NCBI GenBank assembly: GCA_030043855.1
Contig: JASHWW010000115.1
Coordinates: 1 to 5,389 of the forward strand
Direction: 5' to 3'
DNA from: Thermoplasmata archaeon
GTDB lineage: Archaea; Thermoplasmatota; Thermoplasmata; Lutacidiplasmatales; UBA184
Length of the DNA: 5,389 bases
Under the pieces are notes generated by a model, which worked only from the letters and a program-made list of their open reading frames with translations, searched no databases and had not been told where the DNA came from. A program made the position numbers and the translations under genes. Positions 1-4,796 of this stretch are shown piece after piece; the first letter of the stretch is position 1, and each line of letters starts with the position of its first letter.

Positions 1-35
1 AGCGTCGGCGCGTCGAGCGGGACGGTCTTCGCCAC
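1..35 (-). CDS. Possible start of a further gene, cut by the left edge
   Basis: On the minus strand, 4 bases after the KH gene's TAG stop, a GTG at 35-33 opens a frame reading MAKTVPLDAPT before the window ends. A GAGGAG at 48-43, inside the end of the KH gene, lies 7 bases upstream and would be a well-placed Shine-Dalgarno sequence, as expected for an internal operon gene. In many archaea the genes after a rio1-KH pair are topoisomerase VI subunits B and A, so top6B is one possibility. Eleven residues cannot identify a product, and the true start could also lie further left. This is a weak call resting on spacing and the ribosome site only. Confidence 0.35.
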   Translation of the reverse strand, partial: MAKTVPLDAPT

Positions 36-39
36 CGCC

Positions 40-609
40 CTACTCCTCGACGGGGGGCTCCGCCGGCTCGAGCGCTTCGGCGGTCGCGGCGTCGCGCCGC
101 ATCCGCGCGAGGAGGTGGAACACGGTCGAGTGCTCGCTGCCGCGCAGGAGGAGGCCCACCGCCCGCGTCGCCCGCTCCAGCTGCTCTTCGTCCCCGATCA
201 GCGCGACCGTCGACCCGTAGACGCTGACGGAGCAGCCCGACAGCTCCTCGATCCGGCTTCGGGCGCGACCGTTCGTTCCGATCACGCGCGCCCGGATGCG
301 GCGCAAGGAGTCCTTTCGGTGCTTGCCCGAGGCGAGTTTGATGTCGAGGATCCCCAGGTAGGTGTTGTCCTTCAGCAGCCGCTGGGCCCGTGGCGGAGAG
401 AACCCCCGGCCGATCGCGAGCACGATGTCCCGCGCCTTCATCGCCGCCCCCGGGTCGGAGTCCGGGCTCTCGACGGTCACGGCCCCGTCGTCCGGGTCGA
501 TCTCGATCGAGGCGCCGGTCTGGCGGGCCAGTTCTCGCTTCGTGCGACCGCCCGGGCCGATCAGGACGCCGAGACGGTCCTCGGGGATCCGGGCGAAGAG
601 GGTCGGCAC
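40..609 (-). CDS. Two-KH-domain RNA-binding protein, archaeal Pno1/Dim2-like ribosome assembly factor
   Basis: Predicted cytoplasmic RNA-binding protein of about 189 residues, the usual size of the archaeal Pno1/Dim2/Krr1-like family. In eukaryotes Dim2/Pno1 binds the 3' end of pre-18S rRNA during small-subunit maturation; a similar role in archaeal 30S assembly is inferred. The first KH domain follows the family opening ARIPEDRLGVLIG (residues 6-18) and has a GPGG loop at 18-21. The linker GFSPPRAQRLL (69-79) is family-typical. The second KH domain has a GTNG loop at 111-114, followed by IEELSGCSVSVYG. The C-terminus is a short Glu/Pro/Ala tail. Two GTG starts compete. GTG at 615 overlaps the rio1 stop as GTGA but has a GGAGG only 1 base before it. 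GTG at 609 has the same GGAGG 7 bases upstream, so I prefer 609; 615 would add two residues. Either way the gene is translationally coupled to rio1. Confidence is high on family, moderate on start. Confidence 0.93.
   Translation of the reverse strand: MPTLFARIPEDRLGVLIGPGGRTKRELARQTGASIEIDPDDGAVTVESPDSDPGAAMKARDIVLAIGRGFSPPRAQRLLKDNTYLGILDIKLASGKHRKDSLRRIRARVIGTNGRARSRIEELSGCSVSVYGSTVALIGDEEQLERATRAVGLLLRGSEHSTVFHLLARMRRDAATAEALEPAEPPVEE
43..48 (-). promoter_or_regulatory. Shine-Dalgarno-like GAGGAG before a possible downstream gene
   Basis: GAGGAG on the minus strand overlaps the last codons of the KH gene and stands 7 bases ahead of the GTG at 35. It is purine-rich partly because it encodes the terminal Glu-Glu of the KH protein, so its match to the anti-Shine-Dalgarno could be coincidental. 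Confidence 0.35.
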
Positions 610-611
610 GC

Positions 612-1400
612 TCACGCCTCCGCGGCGGGGGGACCCACCGACTCGCCGCCGACGGCGGTGAGGAACTCCTCCGGAGTGACCGCATAGCCGAGGCGGGTGA
701 CGAACCGCGCGAAGTGGCCGAGGTCCCGCTCCAGCAGGGCGCGGGCGTTCGGGTGGGTCGTGGCGACCGCCTGCGCCACGTCGATGAGGACGACCCGGTC
801 TTCCGAGTAGAGGACGTTGTACGGCGAGAGGTCCCCGTGGACGAGGTGCGCGGTCCCGACCATCCGGCCGATCTCGCGGACGAGCTCCTCGTACAGGTCC
901 GCCGGCCGGTCGATCGGCGCGTCCTTCAAGCGCGGCGCCGCCCCCTCGGCGGTCCCGACGAACTCCATGACCAGCACGTTGCGGAAGTGCGCGTAGGGCC
1001 GGGGCACCCGGACCCCGGCGTCCGTCAGGCGGCCGAGATAGGTATGTTCGCGGCGCGTCCAGGCGAAGATCAGGCCACCGAAGTTCCGGACGCTCGTCTC
1101 GCGCTTCAGCTCCTCGACCGCGTACGGAGGCAAGTGGCGGAAGGTCGTGTTGGCGATCCGGTACACCTTCACCGCGCGCCATTCGGTCCCGACGGTCCCC
1201 CGGAAGACCCCTCCCTCCTTGCCGGTCGAGATCGGGTAATCGACCGCGTCGAGCACGCCCTGGCTGACGAGCCGAGAGACCGCCAACAGGGTGGCGTGGT
1301 CGAAGAACTGGTCCTCGACCTTCCGCTGCTGGCGCTCCTTGCGGCGGTCGTCGTACCGCTCGGGTCGGGTGGGGAAGACGACGTCTTCGGCGCGGGGCAT
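612..1400 (-). CDS. rio1: RIO1-family serine protein kinase/ATPase
   Basis: Atypical kinase/ATPase of 262 residues, the usual archaeal Rio1 length, acting in late 30S subunit maturation by family knowledge. An N-terminal basic helical segment (residues 14-28) precedes the kinase fold. The nucleotide loop STGKEGGVF is at 58-66, the lysine of AVKVY is K78, and the RIO-specific region around RNFGGL and WTRREHTYLGRL spans 105-125. The hinge MEFVG is at 145-149, the catalytic loop HGDLSPYN at 188-195 (Asp190, Asn195) and the metal-binding LIDVAQAV at 205-212 (Asp207). The helix after HPNARALLERD is typical. Small departures from the common pattern are Gly-Gly in the P-loop where Ala/Ser-Asp/Asn is usual, and Pro for Glu in the usual DLSEYN. 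All key catalytic residues are present, so the enzyme should be active. It starts at ATG without a Shine-Dalgarno, 25-30 bases after a TATA-like CTAATC, and its stop overlaps the start region of the KH gene. The aIF1A gene that often precedes rio1 in archaea is absent here. Confidence 0.96.
   Translation of the reverse strand: MPRAEDVVFPTRPERYDDRRKERQQRKVEDQFFDHATLLAVSRLVSQGVLDAVDYPISTGKEGGVFRGTVGTEWRAVKVYRIANTTFRHLPPYAVEELKRETSVRNFGGLIFAWTRREHTYLGRLTDAGVRVPRPYAHFRNVLVMEFVGTAEGAAPRLKDAPIDRPADLYEELVREIGRMVGTAHLVHGDLSPYNVLYSEDRVVLIDVAQAVATTHPNARALLERDLGHFARFVTRLGYAVTPEEFLTAVGGESVGPPAAEA
617..621 (-). promoter_or_regulatory. Shine-Dalgarno GGAGG that decides the KH gene start
   Basis: GGAGG on the minus strand lies inside the last codons of rio1. 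It is 7 bases from the GTG at 609 and only 1 base from the GTG at 615. Normal archaeal spacing favours initiation at 609. It is the clearest Shine-Dalgarno in the window and precedes a gene internal to an operon, whereas most promoter-proximal genes here lack one. Confidence 0.6.
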
Positions 1401-1424
1401 TCGGCTCGTCGAGGGGACCGGGAC

Positions 1425-1430
1425 GATTAG
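1425..1430 (-). promoter_or_regulatory. TATA-like box of the rio1 operon
   Basis: CTAATC on the minus strand is centred about 27 bases before the rio1 ATG, in otherwise very GC-rich DNA. This spacing predicts transcription starting at or next to the A of the ATG, giving a leaderless message, which fits the lack of a Shine-Dalgarno. Its sequence and position only; no start site has been measured. Confidence 0.55.
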
Positions 1431-1480
1431 GGCTTCGGCGGGGGATTCGGCCCACCGGCGGACGGGTGCCTTCCTTTCGC

Positions 1481-1492
1481 GTGGGTAACCAC
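1481..1492. promoter_or_regulatory. Short inverted repeat next to the rightward TATA box, possible operator
   Basis: GTGGGTAACCAC has 4-base complementary arms (GTGG and CCAC) around GTAA, and also contains the odd-centred palindrome GGTAACC. It ends 3 bases before the TATAT of the rightward promoter, where an archaeal repressor or activator could act on TFB/TBP binding. Such a short repeat can arise by chance, so this is tentative. Confidence 0.2.
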
Positions 1493-1495
1493 GGC

Positions 1496-1500
1496 TATAT
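1496..1500 (+). promoter_or_regulatory. TATA box of the putative metalloprotease gene
   Basis: TATAT is centred 29 bases before the ATG at 1527 and is the most TATA-like string in the 126-base divergent intergenic region. Position predicts a leaderless transcript. Together with the rio1 box, some 70 bases away on the other strand, it makes this gap a divergent promoter region. Confidence 0.6.
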
Positions 1501-1526
1501 CCCGCGAGGGCGACCTATCTCGACCG

Positions 1527-2090
1527 ATGACGCTGCTCCCGTTCGCGCGGGAAGGGACCGGGCCGATCGGGCCGCCGGCGCCGCCCGCCCCCGCACGGGC
1601 CGCGTTCCCCCTGGCGCACCGGCTCGAGGCGACGGCCGACTACGATACCGTGTTCCGGGTCGTCCGGGAGGCGGTCCGCCGGGTCCTCGGGATCGAGCGC
1701 CCGGGACTCGGACTCGGCCTCTCGAACCTGCCGCCGCAGCTGGGCGCGTACTGGCAGGTCACGGGCAATCTGATCGTGCTGAACGAGGGGCTGGTCGAGG
1801 CGATGCGTACCCACGCGAACTCCCCCCTCGAGTTCAACTCGTTCGTCTACGTCATCCTCGCGCACGAGTACCTCCACTCCCTCGGCTACCTGGACGAGCG
1901 GTCGGTGCGCGCGGTGACGGCCCGGGTCACCCGGGTCGCGTTCGGCGAGGACCACGTCGCGACCCGGATGGCGGAGGGCGATCTGTGGTCGATGTACCCG
2001 TTCCTCGCCTACGCGCCCCGCGGCGACGGCCAGCGCCTGCGGGTCGTCTCGCGGTTCGACCTCGCGACCACCGACCGCTACATCCGGTGA
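1527..2090 (+). CDS. Uncharacterised small protein with an HExxHxxGxxD zinc-metallopeptidase motif
   Basis: I do not recognise this 187-residue protein as a named family. Residues 113-123 read HEYLHSLGYLD, which fits HExxHxxGxxD: His113 and His117 as zinc ligands, Glu114 as general base, Gly120 at the turn, and Asp123 in the third-ligand position used by snapalysin-type metzincins. A Met-containing SMYP at 155-158 resembles the MYP of a matrixin Met-turn, though it is about 39 residues past the second His, further than in matrixins. The segment before the motif (FVYVILA, 106-112) would be the active-site helix, and QVTGNLIVLNEGLVEAM (77-93) looks like a strand followed by a helix. The first 30 residues are Pro/Ala-rich and probably flexible. 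No signal peptide or membrane segment is seen, so it is probably cytoplasmic. The ATG has no Shine-Dalgarno but a TATA box at the right distance. It is divergent from rio1 and 57 bases before nfeD. The gene is real with good confidence; the protease role is inferred from the motif alone. Confidence 0.87.
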   Translation: MTLLPFAREGTGPIGPPAPPAPARAAFPLAHRLEATADYDTVFRVVREAVRRVLGIERPGLGLGLSNLPPQLGAYWQVTGNLIVLNEGLVEAMRTHANSPLEFNSFVYVILAHEYLHSLGYLDERSVRAVTARVTRVAFGEDHVATRMAEGDLWSMYPFLAYAPRGDGQRLRVVSRFDLATTDRYIR

Positions 2091-2111
2091 CCGGGAGCGC
2101 CCCCGCCGGAC

Positions 2112-2118
2112 TTTAATT
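2112..2118 (+). promoter_or_regulatory. TATA-like box of the nfeD gene
   Basis: TTTAATT is centred about 33 bases before the nfeD ATG at 2148 and is the only A/T-rich string in the 57-base gap. It predicts a start site a few bases ahead of the ATG, and no Shine-Dalgarno precedes that ATG. This suggests that nfeD is not simply read through from the gene before it. Confidence 0.55.
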
Positions 2119-2147
2119 CGCGCGCGGACCTCCTCCGGTCGGGTCCG

Positions 2148-2618
2148 ATGAGCGCGATCATCCCGGTCTTCGGCATCCTTCTGATCATCATCGGGATCGC
2201 CCTGCTCGCGTTCGAGCTGGTCCACCCGGGGGCGCTGCTGCTGATCCCGGGCTCGATCCTGTTGGTCGCGGGATTCCTGTATCTGTTCGTCCCGAACGAA
2301 CTCCTCGACAGCTGGGTCGGGCCCCTCGCGATCATCCTCGCCGCGATCGTCGCCTCGCTGATCGAGATCCCGTACTACCGGTGGGTCGCGCCCACCCATC
2401 GACCGCTCAGCACGACGGTCGAGGGGCTGGTGGGCCAGGAAGCGATCGTCACGACCGCCGTCGAACCGGGGACTCTCCGGGGGAAGGTCCGGGTCCGCTC
2501 GGAGATCTGGTCGGCCCGCGCGGTCCACCCGATCCCGGTCGGCACCCACGTCCGGATCGTCGGTGGGGAAGGGGTATCGGTCGCCGTCGAGCCGCTCCCG
2601 CCGCCCAAGGCCAGTTAG
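2148..2618 (+). CDS. Short NfeD-like membrane protein, partner of the stomatin encoded next
   Basis: This 156-residue protein has the layout of the short NfeD class. Three hydrophobic segments lie at about 6-25, 28-48 and 57-75, and a soluble C-terminal beta domain at about 93-150 matches the NfeD OB-fold: LVGQEAIV, then GKVRV, then SEIWSARA, then PVGTHVRIVGGEGVSVAVEPL. The N-terminal ClpP-like serine protease domain found in long NfeD proteins such as Pyrococcus PH1510 is absent, so no peptidase activity is expected. NfeD proteins are typically encoded beside SPFH/stomatin genes and are thought to bind the stomatin through the OB domain, here at the cytoplasmic membrane. The stomatin gene follows after 68 bases, fitting this pairing. 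The ATG has no Shine-Dalgarno and a TATA-like box upstream. A gene symbol is withheld because the nfeD name is used loosely for several subclasses. Confidence 0.92.
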   Translation: MSAIIPVFGILLIIIGIALLAFELVHPGALLLIPGSILLVAGFLYLFVPNELLDSWVGPLAIILAAIVASLIEIPYYRWVAPTHRPLSTTVEGLVGQEAIVTTAVEPGTLRGKVRVRSEIWSARAVHPIPVGTHVRIVGGEGVSVAVEPLPPPKAS

Positions 2619-2628
2619 GGCCGGGCGC

Positions 2629-2646
2629 CGGGAGAAAGGGTTACAC
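2629..2646 (+). promoter_or_regulatory. Possible BRE/TATA element for the stomatin gene
   Basis: A purine run (GAGAAAGGG) followed by TTACAC looks like an archaeal BRE plus weak TATA box. TTACAC is centred about 43 bases before the stomatin ATG, so transcription would begin with a leader of roughly 15-20 bases, unlike the leaderless pattern at other genes here. An AGGT 5 bases before the ATG could act as a weak Shine-Dalgarno. Co-transcription from the nfeD promoter is the main alternative. Confidence 0.35.
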
Positions 2647-2686
2647 ACCCCCGGACCCTCGCGCCGGAGGCACGGGCAGGTCTCCG

Positions 2687-3961
2687 ATGGATTACACGCT
2701 CATCATCTTCGCGATCGTCCTGGTCCTGGTCGTCCTCCTCGTCCTCCTGACGAGGATGATCTACACGATCCTCCCGTTCCAGCAGGGGATCGTCATCCTG
2801 TTGGGGTCGTACAAGCGGATCCTGAACCCCGGGTTCAACCTGGTCAGCCCGCTCGCGACCGTCCAGAAGCTCGACCTGCGGACGCAGGTGCTCGAGGTCC
2901 CCCGCCAGGAAGTGATCACGAAGGACAATTCGCCGACGAACGTCGACGCGATCATTTACATCAAGGTGGTCGACGCGCCGAAGGCGATCTTCCAGGTCCA
3001 GGACTACCACGTCGCGACCGTCGCCCTCGCGCAGACGACGCTCCGGTCGATCATCGGCGACATGGAACTGGACGAGGTCCTCTACAACCGCGAGCGGATC
3101 AACACCCGGCTCCGGGACATCCTCGACGAGGCGACCGACAAGTGGGGCGTCCGCGTCGAAGCGGTCGAGATCAAGGAGGTCGACCCGGTCGGACCCGTCA
3201 AGTCCGCGATGGAGGAGCAGACGGCGGCCGAGCGCCAGCGGCGCGCCGCGGTCCTGCGCGCCGACGGAGAGAAGCGCAGCGCGATCCTGGTCGCCGAGGG
3301 CCAGAAGCGGTCCCGGATCCTGCAGGCGGAGGGGATCCGGCAGTCCCAGATCCTCGAGGCGGAAGGCGCCCGGGTCGCGACGATCCTGCAGGCGCAGGGG
3401 GAGTCCCAGCGTCTGCGCATCCTCTCGCTCGGGGCTGGCGTCCTGGACGCGAAGGCGCTCACGGTCCTGTCGCTCGACACGGTCGCCAAGGTCGGCGATG
3501 GGCAGGCGACGAAGATCCTCTTCCCGTTCGAGTTCTCGCGGCTCGTCGAGGGAGCGAGCGAGTACATGGGGTCCAGCCGGCAGGTGCCGGACCGGACGAT
3601 CAACACGTTGGACGACCTCGAGAAGCGGATCGGCACGATGGACGACATCCTCGGCCCGATCCCCAAGCAGGAGGAGCTCCTGACCGAGATCCGCTCGATC
3701 GAGGACGAGATCAAGGCGGAAGCGGACGAGTCGACCTCCATCGCCTCGGGCGGATACGCGGCGAAGGCCCGGTCCTCGACTCCGGATCTGCCCGACGCCG
3801 ACGCGATCGCGCCCCCGCCGCCCGGCACCGCCGGCCGCAGTCGGGGTCCGCAGGCGCCCGCGGCCCCTCCGGCGGGTCAACCTCCGGCGGTCGGCGATAC
3901 CCCCGCCAGCGGCGCCGGTCCGACGACCGACCCGCGGCGGCGACCTCCGCCGTCGTCGTAG
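2687..3961 (+). CDS. SPFH/stomatin-family membrane protein (slipin-type)
   Basis: A 424-residue SPFH protein anchored by one N-terminal membrane segment (about residues 4-22). The band-7 domain (about 26-180) carries family-typical strings: PFQQGIVILLGSYKRILNPGF (30-50), EVPRQEVITKDN (70-81), VDAIIYIKVVD (86-96), LAQTTLRSIIGDMELDE (114-130) and GVRVEAVEIKEV (154-165). Residues 182-247 form a six-fold 11-residue coiled-coil repeat, followed by a conserved-looking segment (GDGQATKILFPFEFS, 270-284). A second charged helical stretch at 307-346 precedes a low-complexity Pro/Ala/Gly/Ser tail (about 350-424) that is probably disordered. Family members oligomerise in the membrane and organise microdomains or restrain proteases; the exact role here is unknown. 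Pairing with the short NfeD gene upstream supports a stomatin/NfeD complex. The ATG at 2687 is chosen because it starts directly at the membrane anchor; the open frame continues upstream only through nfeD in a non-coding frame. The tail is the least typical part. Confidence 0.95.
   Translation: MDYTLIIFAIVLVLVVLLVLLTRMIYTILPFQQGIVILLGSYKRILNPGFNLVSPLATVQKLDLRTQVLEVPRQEVITKDNSPTNVDAIIYIKVVDAPKAIFQVQDYHVATVALAQTTLRSIIGDMELDEVLYNRERINTRLRDILDEATDKWGVRVEAVEIKEVDPVGPVKSAMEEQTAAERQRRAAVLRADGEKRSAILVAEGQKRSRILQAEGIRQSQILEAEGARVATILQAQGESQRLRILSLGAGVLDAKALTVLSLDTVAKVGDGQATKILFPFEFSRLVEGASEYMGSSRQVPDRTINTLDDLEKRIGTMDDILGPIPKQEELLTEIRSIEDEIKAEADESTSIASGGYAAKARSSTPDLPDADAIAPPPPGTAGRSRGPQAPAAPPAGQPPAVGDTPASGAGPTTDPRRRPPPSS
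3230..3427 (+). repeat. Six tandem 11-residue (33-base) coiled-coil repeats within the stomatin gene
   Basis: Residues 182-247 divide without gaps into 11-residue units: ERQRRAAVLRA, DGEKRSAILVA, EGQKRSRILQA, EGIRQSQILEA, EGARVATILQA and a looser QGESQRLRILS. The consensus is (E/D)G-x-x-(R/K)-S/A-x-I-L-x-A. Hendecad periodicity predicts a nearly straight right-handed coiled coil, as in SPFH oligomers. The repeat is in the protein; codons have diverged between units, so it is old rather than a recent DNA duplication. Confidence 0.85.
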
Positions 3962-3977
3962 GTCGGCCGCGCCCACA

Positions 3978-3985
3978 GGATTATC
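3978..3985 (+). promoter_or_regulatory. TATA-like box of the crotonase gene
   Basis: The string GGATTATC has its ATTATC core centred about 28 bases before the ATG at 4011, inside the 49-base gap after the stomatin gene. There is no Shine-Dalgarno before the ATG. The position predicts a leaderless transcript independent of the stomatin gene. Confidence 0.55.
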
Positions 3986-4010
3986 GTTCGGAACGGGGTC
4001 CCGCGCCCCG

Positions 4011-4796
4011 ATGAGCGCCTCCGTCGCCGTCGCGCGCCACGACGCCGTCCTCGAGATCCGACTGAACCGACCCGACCGCCTCAACGCGCTCGACGTGCCC
4101 ACCTTCCGCGAACTGCGCGCGGAGTTGCAAGCGGCGGCGCTGGACCCCGCGGTCCGCGCGGTGGTCCTGACGGGCGAGGGCCGGGCGTTCAGCGCCGGCG
4201 GCGACGTCGCCGCGATGGACGAATGGCGAGCGAACGGCGAGCTGCCCCGGCTCTTCCACGAACTGACCGCGGAGCAGGAGCTCTCGGTCCGCGAGATCGT
4301 CGGCATGCGCAAGCCGGTGCTCGCCGCCCTGCCGGGCGTCGCCGCGGGCGGCGGCCTTTCGCTCGCGCTCGCCGCCGACTGGCGGATCGCGGCCGAGGAG
4401 GCGACGCTCGTCCCGGCGTTCCCCTCCCTGGGAGCCGTCCCGGACGGCGGCCTGACCTACTTCCTCCCGCACTTTCTCGGACTGGGCCTCGCCCAGGAGC
4501 TGCTGCTCACCCGCGCCCGGATCCCCGCCGCCCGGGCCCGGGAGCTCGGGCTGGTCCACGAGGTCGTCCCCGCGTCGGAACTCCGCACGCGGACCGCCGC
4601 GCGGGCGAAGGAACTCGCCGACGGTCCCACGTTCGCCTACGGATGGACGAAGCACCTCCTCCACGCCGCCTTCCACGGGAGCCTCGAGAGCCAGCTGATG
4701 CTCGAACGACGGGGCGCCGTCGAGGCGGCCCGCGGGAAGGAGCTGCCGGAAGGGATCCGGGCGTTCCTCGAGAAGCGCCCGCCGCGATTCCCCTAG
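4011..4796 (+). CDS. Enoyl-CoA hydratase/isomerase (crotonase) family protein
   Basis: A 261-residue crotonase-fold enzyme acting on an acyl-CoA, of normal family length and likely cytoplasmic. The N-terminus has the usual LNRPDRLNALD (18-28). The first oxyanion-hole segment is AFSAGGDVAAM (59-69) and the second GVAAGGGLSLALAADWRIA (109-127), with Gly113/Gly114 near the thioester carbonyl. The two glutamates that catalyse hydration in rat enoyl-CoA hydratase (Glu144, Glu164) align with Ser117 and Phe137. Instead, LGAVPDGGLTYFLP (140-153) carries Asp145 in the place where PaaG-type isomerases and 4-chlorobenzoyl-CoA dehalogenase use an aspartate. This suggests isomerase-like rather than hydratase chemistry; the substrate cannot be told. 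The C-terminal trimerisation helices are intact and the gene is complete. No other fatty-acid or aromatic-degradation genes are adjacent, so pathway context is lacking. It has its own TATA-like box, and its stop shares CTAG with the opposing acetyltransferase gene. Confidence 0.94.
   Translation: MSASVAVARHDAVLEIRLNRPDRLNALDVPTFRELRAELQAAALDPAVRAVVLTGEGRAFSAGGDVAAMDEWRANGELPRLFHELTAEQELSVREIVGMRKPVLAALPGVAAGGGLSLALAADWRIAAEEATLVPAFPSLGAVPDGGLTYFLPHFLGLGLAQELLLTRARIPAARARELGLVHEVVPASELRTRTAARAKELADGPTFAYGWTKHLLHAAFHGSLESQLMLERRGAVEAARGKELPEGIRAFLEKRPPRFP
4793..4796. other. CTAG shared by two convergent stop codons
   Basis: Being self-complementary, CTAG supplies the TAG stop of the crotonase gene on the plus strand (4794-4796) and the TAG stop of the acetyltransferase gene on the minus strand (4795-4793). 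The two genes thus overlap by 4 bases tail-to-tail and leave no room for a terminator between them. Confidence 0.95.

Noticed and set aside
390..1430. Plus-strand open frame (346 codons) opposite rio1 and the KH gene
   Set aside because: No domain; the minus strand carries intact RIO1 and KH motifs throughout.
616..1455. Upstream extension of the KH gene to 1455, giving 471 residues
   Set aside because: The extension is the out-of-frame shadow of rio1, rich in Arg/Pro/Gly; the KH homology begins just after the GTG codons at 615 and 609.
2091..2147. Transcription terminator after the metalloprotease-like gene
   Set aside because: No oligo-T run of the archaeal type is present; the only T-rich string is the TTTAATT that fits better as a TATA box.
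1515..2648. Minus-strand open frame (377 codons) opposite the metalloprotease-like and nfeD genes
   Set aside because: Composition is a run of Arg, Asp, Gly and Pro typical of an antisense shadow, and it spans two genes and their promoter gap.
2666..2670. GGAGG as Shine-Dalgarno of the stomatin gene
   Set aside because: It lies 16 bases from the ATG, too far for normal pairing; the closer AGGT is weaker but better placed.
2381..2686. Upstream extension of the stomatin gene by 102 codons
   Set aside because: It overlaps nfeD in another frame and would put a non-conserved basic stretch before the membrane anchor; the ATG at 2687 fits the family.
2615..4312. Long minus-strand open frame (565 codons) opposite the stomatin and crotonase genes
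   Set aside because: Its translation is Arg/Asp/Gly-rich low complexity without a recognisable domain, and the plus strand has clear conserved proteins. It is a product of high GC and few stops.
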